From Myxococcus xanthus (GTDB lineage: Bacteria; Myxococcota; Myxococcia; Myxococcales; Myxococcaceae), in assembly GCF_900106535.1 (NCBI RefSeq), contig NZ_FNOH01000010.1, positions 186,001 through 250,000 of the forward strand: 64,000 bases of DNA, given 5' to 3'. A model generated the notes under the pieces. That model was not told where the DNA came from and made no database searches. It was given only the letters and a program-made list of their open reading frames with translations. The position numbers and the translations under genes were made by a program. Shown in pieces: positions 28,448-36,027 of the stretch (within the stretch, counting starts at the first letter, position 1; each line of letters starts with the position of its first letter).

Positions 28448-30037
28448 TCAAGCGAGGATGCGCTCCATCTTCACGTAGGGGCGCTCGGCCTGGATGCCCT
28501 TCGTGCGGCAGTGCTCCAGGAACTTGTTCGACTCGACAATCTGCGGGGCCTTGTCGTCGTAGACGAGGATCATCACGTGGCGCAGCCACGGCTCCTGGCC
28601 CATGGCGTAGACGTAGACCTCCTTGGGCGACAGGTAGTTGGTGATTTCGATGGCGCGGGCGCTGTCGGAGCCGTTGAGCCGGCGGGCCTGGTCCATCTTC
28701 CGGGGCAGGGGATTGCACAGCAGCGGGCCGTACATCCAGCTCATCGGGCCGCCTTCGCACTCCATGCCGAGGAACAGCACGTCGATGGTGCCGACGATGT
28801 CGCGCAGGTGCTGGTACATGCGCGGCTCGATGGCGTTGGAGTCCGCGGCCATCAGCATGGACTTGCCGCCCAGGCGCACCAGGTGCGCTGTCTTGGCCTG
28901 GATGGCCAGGTCGCTGTGCTCGCCCAAGAAGGGCAGGCCGGTGATGGAGCCGCCCGGCACGGGAATCTCCTGGAGGTCGTCAATCTCCACCACGTTCTTG
29001 AAGCCGTTGTGGTGGAGCATCAGCCGCAGCGACGGGTCCGCAAGCGAGTTGCCGTTGTTGCGCGGGACGATGATGCAGCCCACCCGGTGCCGCAGCTGGA
29101 TGAGCGTCTCCATCATCAGGTGGTCGGCGTGGCCGTGCGTGAGGACCACGTAGTCGATGCGCTCGGGCAGGTCGGAGTGGGTGAAGCGGGGGAGGTCCGT
29201 GGGGAACTCGTAGCTGATGACGGGGTCGGTGAGGATGCTGACGTCCTTCGTCTCCAGCAGCACGCAGGCGTGGCCGAAGTAGCGCACGCGCACGCCCTCA
29301 CCGGTGTAGCGCTCCGTGCGGCGGGGCTCGACGTCGGTGAAGAGCGCGGCGAAGGCGTCCGCGGCGGAGGCGGGCACGCCGAGCATCTCCGCGACCTGTC
29401 CGGGGGAGCCCGGCGTGTGGCGCATGCGGAAGAGGGCGTCCAGGCCTTCGTGCTTGTAGGGGACGCGCAGCCACAGGGGCGTGTCCTCCTCCAGGCGGGG
29501 CGTGCTGAAGATGTAGGGCCGCCAGTCGCCGTCCACCTGCATGAGCGTCACGCTCTGCGAGGACTCCTTGTGGAAGGGGCTGCGGTACAGGAGCGGCTCG
29601 ATGTACCGCGCGCTGGCGCGGTTGCTCAGGTCGTACGTGAGCTCCACGTAGCCGCGGAGGATGTCGGGCACCTTGGCGTAGAGGCCCTCCAGGGAGCCGC
29701 CGTTGTTGGGCGCCATGAGCTGCTCCAGCTCGGCCACCGCCTTGGTGTACGCGAGCATGTTGGCCTGCTCCTTCTGCGTCCGCTCCAGGAGCTCCTTCAC
29801 GCGCGAGGCCTTCGCCGCCGGGTGGTTGATGAACGGGCCGCCCATCAGCATCGGGTTCTTCAGGGCCGCCACGTGCACGTCCGGGTTCGCCACGAAGGAC
29901 TGCATCAGCTTCTGGTGCAGGTTCGTCACGAACAGCGGGGCCGTCGCCGGAGACAGCAGGTACCACCACGCGTACCATTGATTGTAGAGCGGCTCGATGG
30001 CGACGTTCGGCTTGAGGTACATGGGGCGGTCCAGCAT
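28448..30037 (-). CDS. Large metallo-beta-lactamase fold hydrolase
   Basis: The 529-residue protein has an N-terminal helical extension of about 240 residues and then a metallo-beta-lactamase domain. The domain includes RYFGHACVLLETKDVSILTDP and the metal motif LTHGHADH with H301, H303, D305 and H306; further histidines follow at about 405-420 and 470-480. The domain resembles the UlaG/RNase Z-like hydrolases that cut esters or phosphodiesters. No signal peptide is present. The ATG at 30037 is preceded by a strong GGAGGAGA site. The function of the extension is unknown, and no partner gene is adjacent. Confidence 0.88.
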   Translation of the reverse strand: MLDRPMYLKPNVAIEPLYNQWYAWWYLLSPATAPLFVTNLHQKLMQSFVANPDVHVAALKNPMLMGGPFINHPAAKASRVKELLERTQKEQANMLAYTKAVAELEQLMAPNNGGSLEGLYAKVPDILRGYVELTYDLSNRASARYIEPLLYRSPFHKESSQSVTLMQVDGDWRPYIFSTPRLEEDTPLWLRVPYKHEGLDALFRMRHTPGSPGQVAEMLGVPASAADAFAALFTDVEPRRTERYTGEGVRVRYFGHACVLLETKDVSILTDPVISYEFPTDLPRFTHSDLPERIDYVVLTHGHADHLMMETLIQLRHRVGCIIVPRNNGNSLADPSLRLMLHHNGFKNVVEIDDLQEIPVPGGSITGLPFLGEHSDLAIQAKTAHLVRLGGKSMLMAADSNAIEPRMYQHLRDIVGTIDVLFLGMECEGGPMSWMYGPLLCNPLPRKMDQARRLNGSDSARAIEITNYLSPKEVYVYAMGQEPWLRHVMILVYDDKAPQIVESNKFLEHCRTKGIQAERPYVKMERILA

Positions 30038-30217
30038 GGCGGTCTCCTCCGAGCGAGGTCCGGAAAACGTCGGGTAATTGGCAAACGTGGAGCCCGTAGA
30101 TACACGGATTCGAAGGGTGATGCACGGGGCCAACACGGCGCATCTTTTGCGCTAGCTCAACCGTGCGAGCATTCGGGCGTATCCCTTTCATCGTGCAACC
30201 CGAGCGAGGAGCGTCCC

Positions 30218-30514
30218 ATGAAGGCAGCTTGGAATGTTGTGCTGTCCCTGGTGGTGGGAGTGGCCGTGGGCTGTGGCGTTGGCGCCATGGATTCGGAGGG
30301 CGCGCAGGATGAGGCGCTCGCCACGTCGGAAGCCTCGCTCGCGATCTGTGGAGACGGTGTCTGCGAAATCGGCGAACGGCTGAGTTGTCCCCTGGATTGC
30401 CCACGTGGCGAGTTCTGTGGAAACGGCGCGTGCTGCCCTGGGGAGACGGCCCGGACCTGTCCCGAGGATTGCACGCAGGGTGACCCAGGGCGTTACTGTT
30501 ACCGGACGCATTGA
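30218..30514 (+). CDS. Small cysteine-rich lipoprotein
   Basis: The 98-residue product has a lipoprotein-like signal (hydrophobic to about residue 18, then GCG). The mature part contains two copies of a cysteine-rich unit: CGDGVCEIGERLSCPLDC and, following GEFCGNGACCPGE, the related TARTCPEDC. The spacing CGDGxCxxGExxxxCPxDC recalls small disulfide-bonded modules common in myxobacterial surface proteins. It has a fair ribosome site (GAGGAGCG) ahead of ATG 30218. Function unknown; it should be a disulfide-rich exported protein. Confidence 0.75.
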   Translation: MKAAWNVVLSLVVGVAVGCGVGAMDSEGAQDEALATSEASLAICGDGVCEIGERLSCPLDCPRGEFCGNGACCPGETARTCPEDCTQGDPGRYCYRTH

Positions 30515-30544
30515 GTCCCTGACGGGTCCTCCACGGACGTGCGA

Positions 30545-30562
30545 GCAACGGGTTTCCGTTGC
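30545..30562. terminator. Hairpin between two convergent small lipoprotein genes
   Basis: Bases 30545-30551 pair perfectly with 30556-30562 around a 4-base loop. It lies between the stops of the two small genes that face each other and may terminate either. Confidence 0.45.
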
Positions 30563-30605
30563 CCGCGCGCCGTTCCGCCGTGTCAGGTCGTGCGGGGCGT
30601 TTTCG

Positions 30606-30881
30606 CTACATCGCGAAGCAGCCGTAGACCTTCTCGTAGTAGGAGGTCTTCGTGCCGTTGAGGACCGTCTCCGGCGTGCTGCAGCCGCAGAGGAGCTCAC
30701 CGACCTTGGTGACCTTCGCGGGCTCCGCGTAGTACGTGATGACGTAGTCCCGGCCGGTGATGTCACGACAGGGGATCGCCTGGGCCTCCGTTTCGAGCCC
30801 GGCGGCGGCCTCCTCTTCGATGCCGCCACAGCCCGTCATCAGCCCTACTGCCAGCAGTCCCACCATGATGCCCGTACGCAT
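30606..30881 (-). CDS. Small lipoprotein with conserved cysteines
   Basis: The 91-residue product has a lipoprotein signal (lipobox LMTGC, cysteine about 18), then a short acidic linker and a small domain. That domain has cysteines at about 38, 65, 67 and 88 (IPCRD, LLCGCST, YGCFAM), likely disulfide-bonded. The ATG at 30881 has an excellent AAGGAG site 5-6 bases upstream; a longer upstream frame reading from 31043 lacks one. It does not match a family I can name with confidence. Confidence 0.75.
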   Translation of the reverse strand: MRTGIMVGLLAVGLMTGCGGIEEEAAAGLETEAQAIPCRDITGRDYVITYYAEPAKVTKVGELLCGCSTPETVLNGTKTSYYEKVYGCFAM

Positions 30882-31058
30882 GAATTCTCCTTTTGTGAGA
30901 AGGTGATGCGTTCTCAGGATAGCCAGAGAACGCGTCAATGGCACCTGGGGGCTGCGGACTGTCGGGATGCGAACGGGCCCATTCGGTCTGTCGGCGAGGC
31001 GCCCGCGCGGGAAGAGCGCCGCTCCGTGGCGGATGCCCTTCATTGTGAGGTCCTCGGG

Positions 31059-31680
31059 CTATGTCTGGATGGTGTTCATGACATTGATGGGCGATGGGAG
31101 ATTGAAGAGCACTGTCTCCGGCACGTGATTGCTGTCTGGGTTCAGCGCCAGGTAGCGGGCAATGTCTCGGGCCTGCCGCATTTGGATTGCGTCGCCGACG
31201 GCGCGGATGTCCTGGAAGAGTTTTCCACCACCGCGCGCAGCTTGCTGTCATTGAACAGGTATGAGTCCTGGAGGACGTCGAGCGCGGATGTTCATGTCGC
31301 GCAAGTCCGGATAGTTCCTCGTCTGCGAAGGCATGCAGGCGATGACGTCGGCGGGACTCCATTTGCTGGATGGTTTTCCCGCGGGCGGGGCGTACATGCG
31401 CGTGGAGGCGTTGGGGGCGAACGCCGCATGGTTGTACGCCTCCTCATTTACGACCGTGTGCTGGACGGAGAACTGCCACACGAACATGGTCATGAGCTCC
31501 GTCAACTGCGGCCTCGTCTTCACGCTCGTGGGGAAGCGCTGCGCGCGCGACGCCGTCGAGGTAGTTGAATGCGGGAATGAGCTTGTCGAAGAAGCGTTGG
31601 AGTTGCCCCCGGCGTGTCTCTCCGCCTCACAGGAAGCTGCGCAGTAATCTCTCGAACTCACTGTCTCGCTCGCGTTGACA
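31059..31680 (-). pseudogene. Frameshifted remnant of a lipoxygenase gene
   Basis: No single frame is open. Stepping through all minus-strand frames recovers a continuous-looking C-terminal lipoxygenase sequence. It runs QRFFDKLIPAFNYLDG, then LTELMTMFVWQFSVQH followed by TVVNEEAYNHAAFAPN, then LDVLQDSYLFNDSKLRAVVEN, then LFQDIRAVGDAIQMRQARD up to a TAG at 31059-31061. The H-x3-N (HTVVN) matches an iron-ligand pair of lipoxygenases, and the final segment matches the helix before the C-terminus. At least three frame changes are needed. Lipoxygenases oxidise polyunsaturated fatty acids; this copy should be inactive. The normal C-terminal isoleucine ligand is not evident. Confidence 0.7.
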
Positions 31681-31931
31681 GGTTCCGGGCCCGTGATTGC
31701 TCGGCGCCTGTGACAGATGGTTGAGGGGGCTGGCTTCGGCCAGTAGTCCTCCTGGGCTGGCGGATGTCACTGCCAAAATGCGCCAACCGCCTCCCTGCCT
31801 GATGGGCAGCAATTCGGCGATTGTCAACCATGCATTGCGATTGCACTGGGAGATGGGTTGCGTCGCGGTGGAAGCCCTTATCAACCCGGGCGCAGAGAGT
31901 GACTGAGGTGCTCAGGCAAAATCTGGGGTGG

Positions 31932-32924
31932 TTACTTTGGAGAAATGCGCTGTAGCAGTTCCACGGCAGTTGCCTGTGGGAGCGGTTCCGCTTGCTCGAC
32001 AGAGTACCCACTCGGCTGCGGCGAAAAGATCGTGCTCGCAGCCTGAGCTAGAATTGCGTCTTTGACTCGTTCGTTTGCCGCAGACGCCGCGAATACGCCG
32101 AACGTGCTAAGCGCAACTGATCTGTGTCTGTTGACAATGTAGTTGTGCCGACTTGTTCTGTAGTTCCGAGCGCAGAGCGAGAGCGCGTAGAATGCGACCG
32201 ACAAAACGAGGAATCTGGGGGCGTATGCAAATATCGTCAGAGGCATTGAGCCTTGTACGAGGGCCGCAGGAGTGTTTACGCTGGCGAACCATGCGATCGC
32301 TGCGATAATTGTTGCTGTGGCCGTGACGCCAATGAGCCACTTGGCTGCAGAGTCTTTGTGCTCAACTGCTTCGTTGGCGAAGTGCTCTGACTGCCGGGCA
32401 ATGACCGTATCTATGGAGAGCTTCTTGAGGTCGTCGGCAAGTTGTTCACATTCGACTCGCGTCTTCTTGACGGCTACCAGTTCGTTTTCGAGTTTTGACT
32501 GGGTGCTCTCGATGTTGGGGGATCTTTGCATTTCGAGGGCGATTATCGGGGCGGCGACTCTGTAGAGGGTGTTGTACTGGTTGCTTATTTCTTGGCTGTA
32601 TGACTCTGGCGGGGTGGTGTTGGTTGGTGTCCTTCTGCTGCTGGGGGTTGTTAGGGTGGTGATTGCGCTGTGAGTGCGACTTCTTAGCTCCTTGCTGGTT
32701 TTTGAGGGCGTGTTGCTGATGTCTATCGAGGCGATGAGCTTGAGGAGGGAGATGAGGTTCGTTAGATCTGTTGTGGGGTTGTGATCGGGATCTGGTGTGC
32801 CGTCTTGTGTGATGGTATTTTGAATTTTCTCCATGTTGAGGTTGGAGATTTTTGACTCAAGGTGTTCGCGATAGTCGTTGTTGGGGCTGGCTTGGTTGGT
32901 TGGCATGCGAGGAGCGTATCGCAT
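31932..32924 (-). CDS. Low-GC two-helix membrane protein, probably acquired
   Basis: The predicted protein has 330 residues. The N-terminal 110 residues are rich in Thr, Asn, Ser and Pro; a charged helical segment follows (about 120-190). Two membrane helices are at about 195-215 and 231-251, and the tail contains HNYIVNRHRSVALSTFG and TIFSPQPSGYS. The layout recalls two-helix membrane proteins such as SLATT effectors of defence systems, but this is resemblance only. GC content and codon use are clearly lower than in neighbouring genes. Start choice is weak: ATG 32924 or 32906 have no good ribosome site; the open frame to a TTG at 32984 crosses into GC-rich host sequence. It lies at the 3' side of tRNA-Arg. 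Confidence 0.75.
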   Translation of the reverse strand: MRYAPRMPTNQASPNNDYREHLESKISNLNMEKIQNTITQDGTPDPDHNPTTDLTNLISLLKLIASIDISNTPSKTSKELRSRTHSAITTLTTPSSRRTPTNTTPPESYSQEISNQYNTLYRVAAPIIALEMQRSPNIESTQSKLENELVAVKKTRVECEQLADDLKKLSIDTVIARQSEHFANEAVEHKDSAAKWLIGVTATATIIAAIAWFASVNTPAALVQGSMPLTIFAYAPRFLVLSVAFYALSLCARNYRTSRHNYIVNRHRSVALSTFGVFAASAANERVKDAILAQAASTIFSPQPSGYSVEQAEPLPQATAVELLQRISPK

Positions 32925-33434
32925 GCTGATTTTGGATAGCGAATGGGGGGCGATGAATCGCGCCGCGACGCCCTCGTTCTCCAAGAGTTGCGCTGTGTGC
33001 TAGTGAATGGGCCAACCCATGGTTCCCGTGCTGTTGTGCCTCGGGTGGCTGCTCTCCTGGCTGGTGGCTTTCGCCAGAGACTCCTCGAGCTGTTTGGCCT
33101 TCCGCTCCATTGAGATGCAGGGCCGACGATGAGGATGGGGCACCCGAGACTGGTGCGCTTCGGAGGCGATTGAATCCTCAGAGGCGACGCGTCAGCGAGT
33201 CCTGGATGCTGCTGCATGGGCCGGCCGCCGGTTAGATGTGCGACTCGGCGTGGAGGGGGCACTTCCAGTGGAGGCTGTGCCGGAGGTGTCGGTGCGCTCG
33301 TGGTTCGCCAAGCGCGCGCCCGCCAAGCGGGGGGCCATCCGTTCTCCCTCGGAAGAATCCTGAGAGATACCGTACCCGGCAGTACGTCAGTCTTTCCGGA
33401 GCCGGAACTCCAACCGGGAAAGCAACTTGGGCAG
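32925..33434. other. Gene-poor border between the low-GC gene and tRNA-Arg
   Basis: This stretch holds no intact gene I can support. It contains fragments: a minus-strand short frame beginning MERKAKQLEESLAKA near 33109, and a plus-strand frame without a start at 33134-33363. Composition returns to host-like GC. It reads as remnants of genes left at a site of repeated insertion or deletion. Confidence 0.45.
33134..33363 (+). pseudogene. Start-less C-terminal fragment of an unknown gene
   Basis: After an in-frame TGA, a plus-strand frame encodes about 76 residues with coding-like composition, including EAIESSEATRQRVLDAAAWAGR and SVRSWFAKRAPAKRGAIR, up to TGA at 33361. No plausible start codon with a ribosome site was found. 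The protein was not recognised. It may be the tail of a truncated gene next to the tRNA. Confidence 0.4.
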
Positions 33435-33508
33435 TGACCCCGACAGGAATCGAACCTGTGGCCTGCGGTTTAGGAAACCGCCGCTCTATCCAACTGAGCT
33501 ACGGGGTC
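33435..33508 (-). tRNA. tRNA-Arg (anticodon CCT)
   Basis: A 74-base cloverleaf on the minus strand. Acceptor stem GACCCCG/CGGGGTC, D arm GCTC/GAGC, anticodon stem GCGGT/ACCGC with loop TTCCTAA (anticodon CCT, reading AGG arginine codons), T arm ACAGG/CCTGT with TTCGATT. The discriminator is A and CCA is not encoded. Its 3' end faces the low-GC gene and gene fragments, the usual orientation for tRNA-associated insertions. Confidence 0.97.
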
Positions 33509-33683
33509 GTGCTCTCAAGTCACTGCGCTTTCTGGAGGAAGTCCGCCAGAAAGGTCCAGCCATGCTCCCCCAAGCCGGGGCGCGTGCACAACGACGTGCC
33601 TTATAGCAGGCGGCCCGGCGCGCGCAACGCGCCAGCATCACCGTTTCCAGCCTTCCGCTCCCTAGGGGCCCTGCCGGGCGCCC

Positions 33684-34712
33684 TCAGCGTGACGCGGGAA
33701 CGTCCCGGAACCGGACCATGCGACCCCGCTTTCCGTCCCAGACGTTGAGTCGCAGACAGGCCAGCACGTCCCTGGGGTGCAGGGTGGTGGTGCGCGGGTT
33801 CTGCAGTTCGGGGATGGCGGCCATGGCCTCCGGCAGCCGGTAGAAGGGGATGCGCGGGTTGAGGTGGTGGACGTGGTGGTAGCCGATGTTGCCGGTGAAC
33901 CACGCCATGACGGGGCCGCAGGCCAGGTAGCTCGACGCCTCCAGGGCCGCGCTCGCGTGCGTCCAGTCCGGGTCCTCGCGCAGCGCGACGTCCGGGAAGT
34001 TGTGCTGGGAGAAGAAGAGGTACGCCCCCAGCGCGTAGCCGAGGGACAGCGGCAGCACCATCGCCGTGAGGTACACGCCCAGGCCCCCGAAGTGGAACAC
34101 CGCCGCGCTGATGGTCACGTGGAGGAGCACGGCGAAGCCCGCGCTCCAGTAGCGCAGCGGGTGCTTCACGAAAGGCACGATGCACAGCCCACCCAGGAAC
34201 GCGAGCGGGTACGCGAAGATCATCACAAGCGGATGCCGCTCCACCACGTAGGCCAGCCGCTCCAGCGCCGTGGCCTCTCGCCACTGCTGCGCCGTCCACG
34301 TGGTGAACGTCCCTGACGCGGAGGCAGCCAGCCGCGCCGTGTTCGCATGGTGGTGGTTGTGCGACTCGGTCCAGACGCGCGGCGGCGTGAGCAGCAGCAC
34401 CGCGTGGGTGTGGAACAGGGCTTTGGCGATCCGCGAGCCCGACAGCAGTGAACCGTGCAAGTAGTCGTGGACCAGGATGAAGGAGCGGATCAGCGCCAGC
34501 GCTTGCACCACGCTGCCCACGATGCGCAGGGGCCACCAGGAGGGAAGGGCGGCGAGCGCGATGGCGCCCAGCAGGGCCGCGAAGGTGGTGCCTACTTCCC
34601 ACCAGCTCCGCCGCGTGTCCTGCGCAGCGAAGGGCCGCGTGCGGGCGATGAGGTTCCGCTCGGCGTCTCGGGAGAGTGAGGTGAAGGCGCTGCTGCGGGT
34701 CGCGGAGTCCAT
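33684..34712 (-). CDS. Fatty-acid desaturase, membrane-bound
   Basis: The 342-residue protein carries the three histidine boxes of the membrane desaturase/hydroxylase family: HDYLHG, HNHHH (in TESHNHHHAN) and HHVHH (in YHHVHHLNP), plus an additional QHNFPD. Four to six membrane helices separate the boxes. Such di-iron enzymes insert double bonds or hydroxyl groups in acyl chains. The ATG at 34712 gives MDSATRSS; an in-frame GTG at 34733 is an alternative. The gene stands alone between tRNA-Arg and a small zinc-motif gene. The substrate and regiochemistry are not predictable. Confidence 0.9.
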   Translation of the reverse strand: MDSATRSSAFTSLSRDAERNLIARTRPFAAQDTRRSWWEVGTTFAALLGAIALAALPSWWPLRIVGSVVQALALIRSFILVHDYLHGSLLSGSRIAKALFHTHAVLLLTPPRVWTESHNHHHANTARLAASASGTFTTWTAQQWREATALERLAYVVERHPLVMIFAYPLAFLGGLCIVPFVKHPLRYWSAGFAVLLHVTISAAVFHFGGLGVYLTAMVLPLSLGYALGAYLFFSQHNFPDVALREDPDWTHASAALEASSYLACGPVMAWFTGNIGYHHVHHLNPRIPFYRLPEAMAAIPELQNPRTTTLHPRDVLACLRLNVWDGKRGRMVRFRDVPASR

Positions 34713-34897
34713 TCGGAAGTCCAGGGCTGGCACGGCGGCGGCTGCCGCCGATTCGAGTCCCTGGAACCATGCCCACCCACTGTCATGCGACCGTCATGGG
34801 CAGTGCTATTGGCAGACACCACTCACGGATGCTGCGATGCGTTGGATGTCGCGCTGCCCCGTCTGGCCCATGGGGCCCGACGGGGCACGGCTCCTCG

Positions 34898-35626
34898 TTA
34901 CGAGCGATGCTTGTTGGCCCGGAACTCGCTGGCCCACTGCTCGACGATGGATGCCACCTGCTCGCGCTCGGAGCGCTGCGCGGTCGGAATCACCGAAGCC
35001 TGGGCCAACTGCAGAATCGGCGCGCTGTCGCCACTGGGCGTCGGGACCACGGGGCTGGCGCCCTTCTTGCGGACCCAGACGCGAGGCCCCTCGCTGGGAC
35101 GCACGGGCTCCGGGGTGACGGCGGTCTCCGGTGCCTCCGAAGACTCGCGGCGCTTCCGGCCCAGGATGACGTCCGGAATGCTGTTCGGCGCGGCGTCTTC
35201 CGTCCACGCGTGGTGCAGGCGGCCGGACGCCACCATGAGGCGCCGCTTCTGGTAGTGGGCCGCGCAGTAGCCCAGGCTGCGCACCGGCCGCTTACAGCCG
35301 ATGACGGCGCAGGCTCGGGCTTCCGGGGCGACTTCTTCCTCGGTGGCGTCGTCGGGCCCCGTATCCAGGGTCGCGAGCGACGACGCCAGGGCGTCCAGGG
35401 CCGCGTTCGGCAGCTCACGCCGCGGCTGGCGCCGGAGGCCGCTGGGGGACAGGCTCTCCGCGATGCGCAGAAGCGTGTCCGTCAGCGGCGACAGTTGCCC
35501 GGCGAGTTCCTCGGCCAGCACGGTGCGGAACGCGCGTTCCAGCGGCGGCAAGGATGACGCGGGAACGCGAGTGATTCGCGTGGATTGATGAGAGGGGGCG
35601 GAACGAAGGCTACGGGGTCTTGGCAT
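34898..35626 (-). CDS. Zinc-motif hypothetical protein
   Basis: The 242-residue product has a central motif CAVIGCKRPVRSLGYCAAHY with three cysteines and a histidine in the CxxxxC-x(9)-CxxH spacing, a likely metal-binding finger. It is preceded by an arginine-rich helical region (about 25-75) and followed by a charged, probably disordered tail. Proteins with such a finger are seen in myxobacteria, but no function is known to me. No signal peptide is present. The ATG at 35626 is the first start of the frame; no strong ribosome site is visible, so the start could be internal. Confidence 0.75.
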   Translation of the reverse strand: MPRPRSLRSAPSHQSTRITRVPASSLPPLERAFRTVLAEELAGQLSPLTDTLLRIAESLSPSGLRRQPRRELPNAALDALASSLATLDTGPDDATEEEVAPEARACAVIGCKRPVRSLGYCAAHYQKRRLMVASGRLHHAWTEDAAPNSIPDVILGRKRRESSEAPETAVTPEPVRPSEGPRVWVRKKGASPVVPTPSGDSAPILQLAQASVIPTAQRSEREQVASIVEQWASEFRANKHRS

Positions 35627-36027
35627 GTCGATGAGTGCCTGTGGTCGCTGCCGGTTGCTTCAGGGGACCGTGGAGCGGACGGCCGTTGCGTTAGCACACC
35701 TGTGGCCGACCGCCCAGGACAGCCTGTCAAAGGGCTCGTGAGTGGATGTTTCGCGGCGATAACCCAAGCGGTGCGTCCCCATGTCAACACGGCCCGCGTC
35801 CATTCAATCCCGAGCCGCGCCCGCCCCCCCAAAAAAAGGTATGTCGGAGTCCTACCTGTCGAGTCATCGGCATGACTTCCAGGGAACACGCTTCTTCCTC
35901 GGCTGAAGCAGGCTGCTGCGGCAGGATGCGCGTGTCGTGCAACTTCACTGAGAGGAATTGCCCGTGCGAAACATCTCGACTGTCGCGGTGTCGGTGGTTG
36001 CGCACCTACTGCCCCTGACGTGACGTC
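35627..36027. other. Intergenic region with a possible truncated leader frame
   Basis: No full gene was found. At 35964-36023 a GTG with a GAGAGG ribosome site 8 bases upstream opens a 19-codon frame (VRNISTVAVSVVAHLLPLT) that looks like the start of a signal peptide but stops at once. It could be the 5' stump of a deleted exported protein, or chance. The remaining sequence should hold the promoter of the zinc-motif gene to its left. Confidence 0.3.

Noticed and set aside
30606-31043. Longer version of the small lipoprotein starting at 31043
   Set aside because: The additional 54 residues are Arg/Pro-rich and lack a ribosome site, whereas ATG 30881 has AAGGAG and starts a proper lipoprotein signal.
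33435-33508. Direct repeat of the tRNA-Arg 3' end as an attachment site
   Set aside because: I looked for a second copy of the T-arm/acceptor sequence in the neighbouring low-GC region and saw none; an integrated element could not be bounded.
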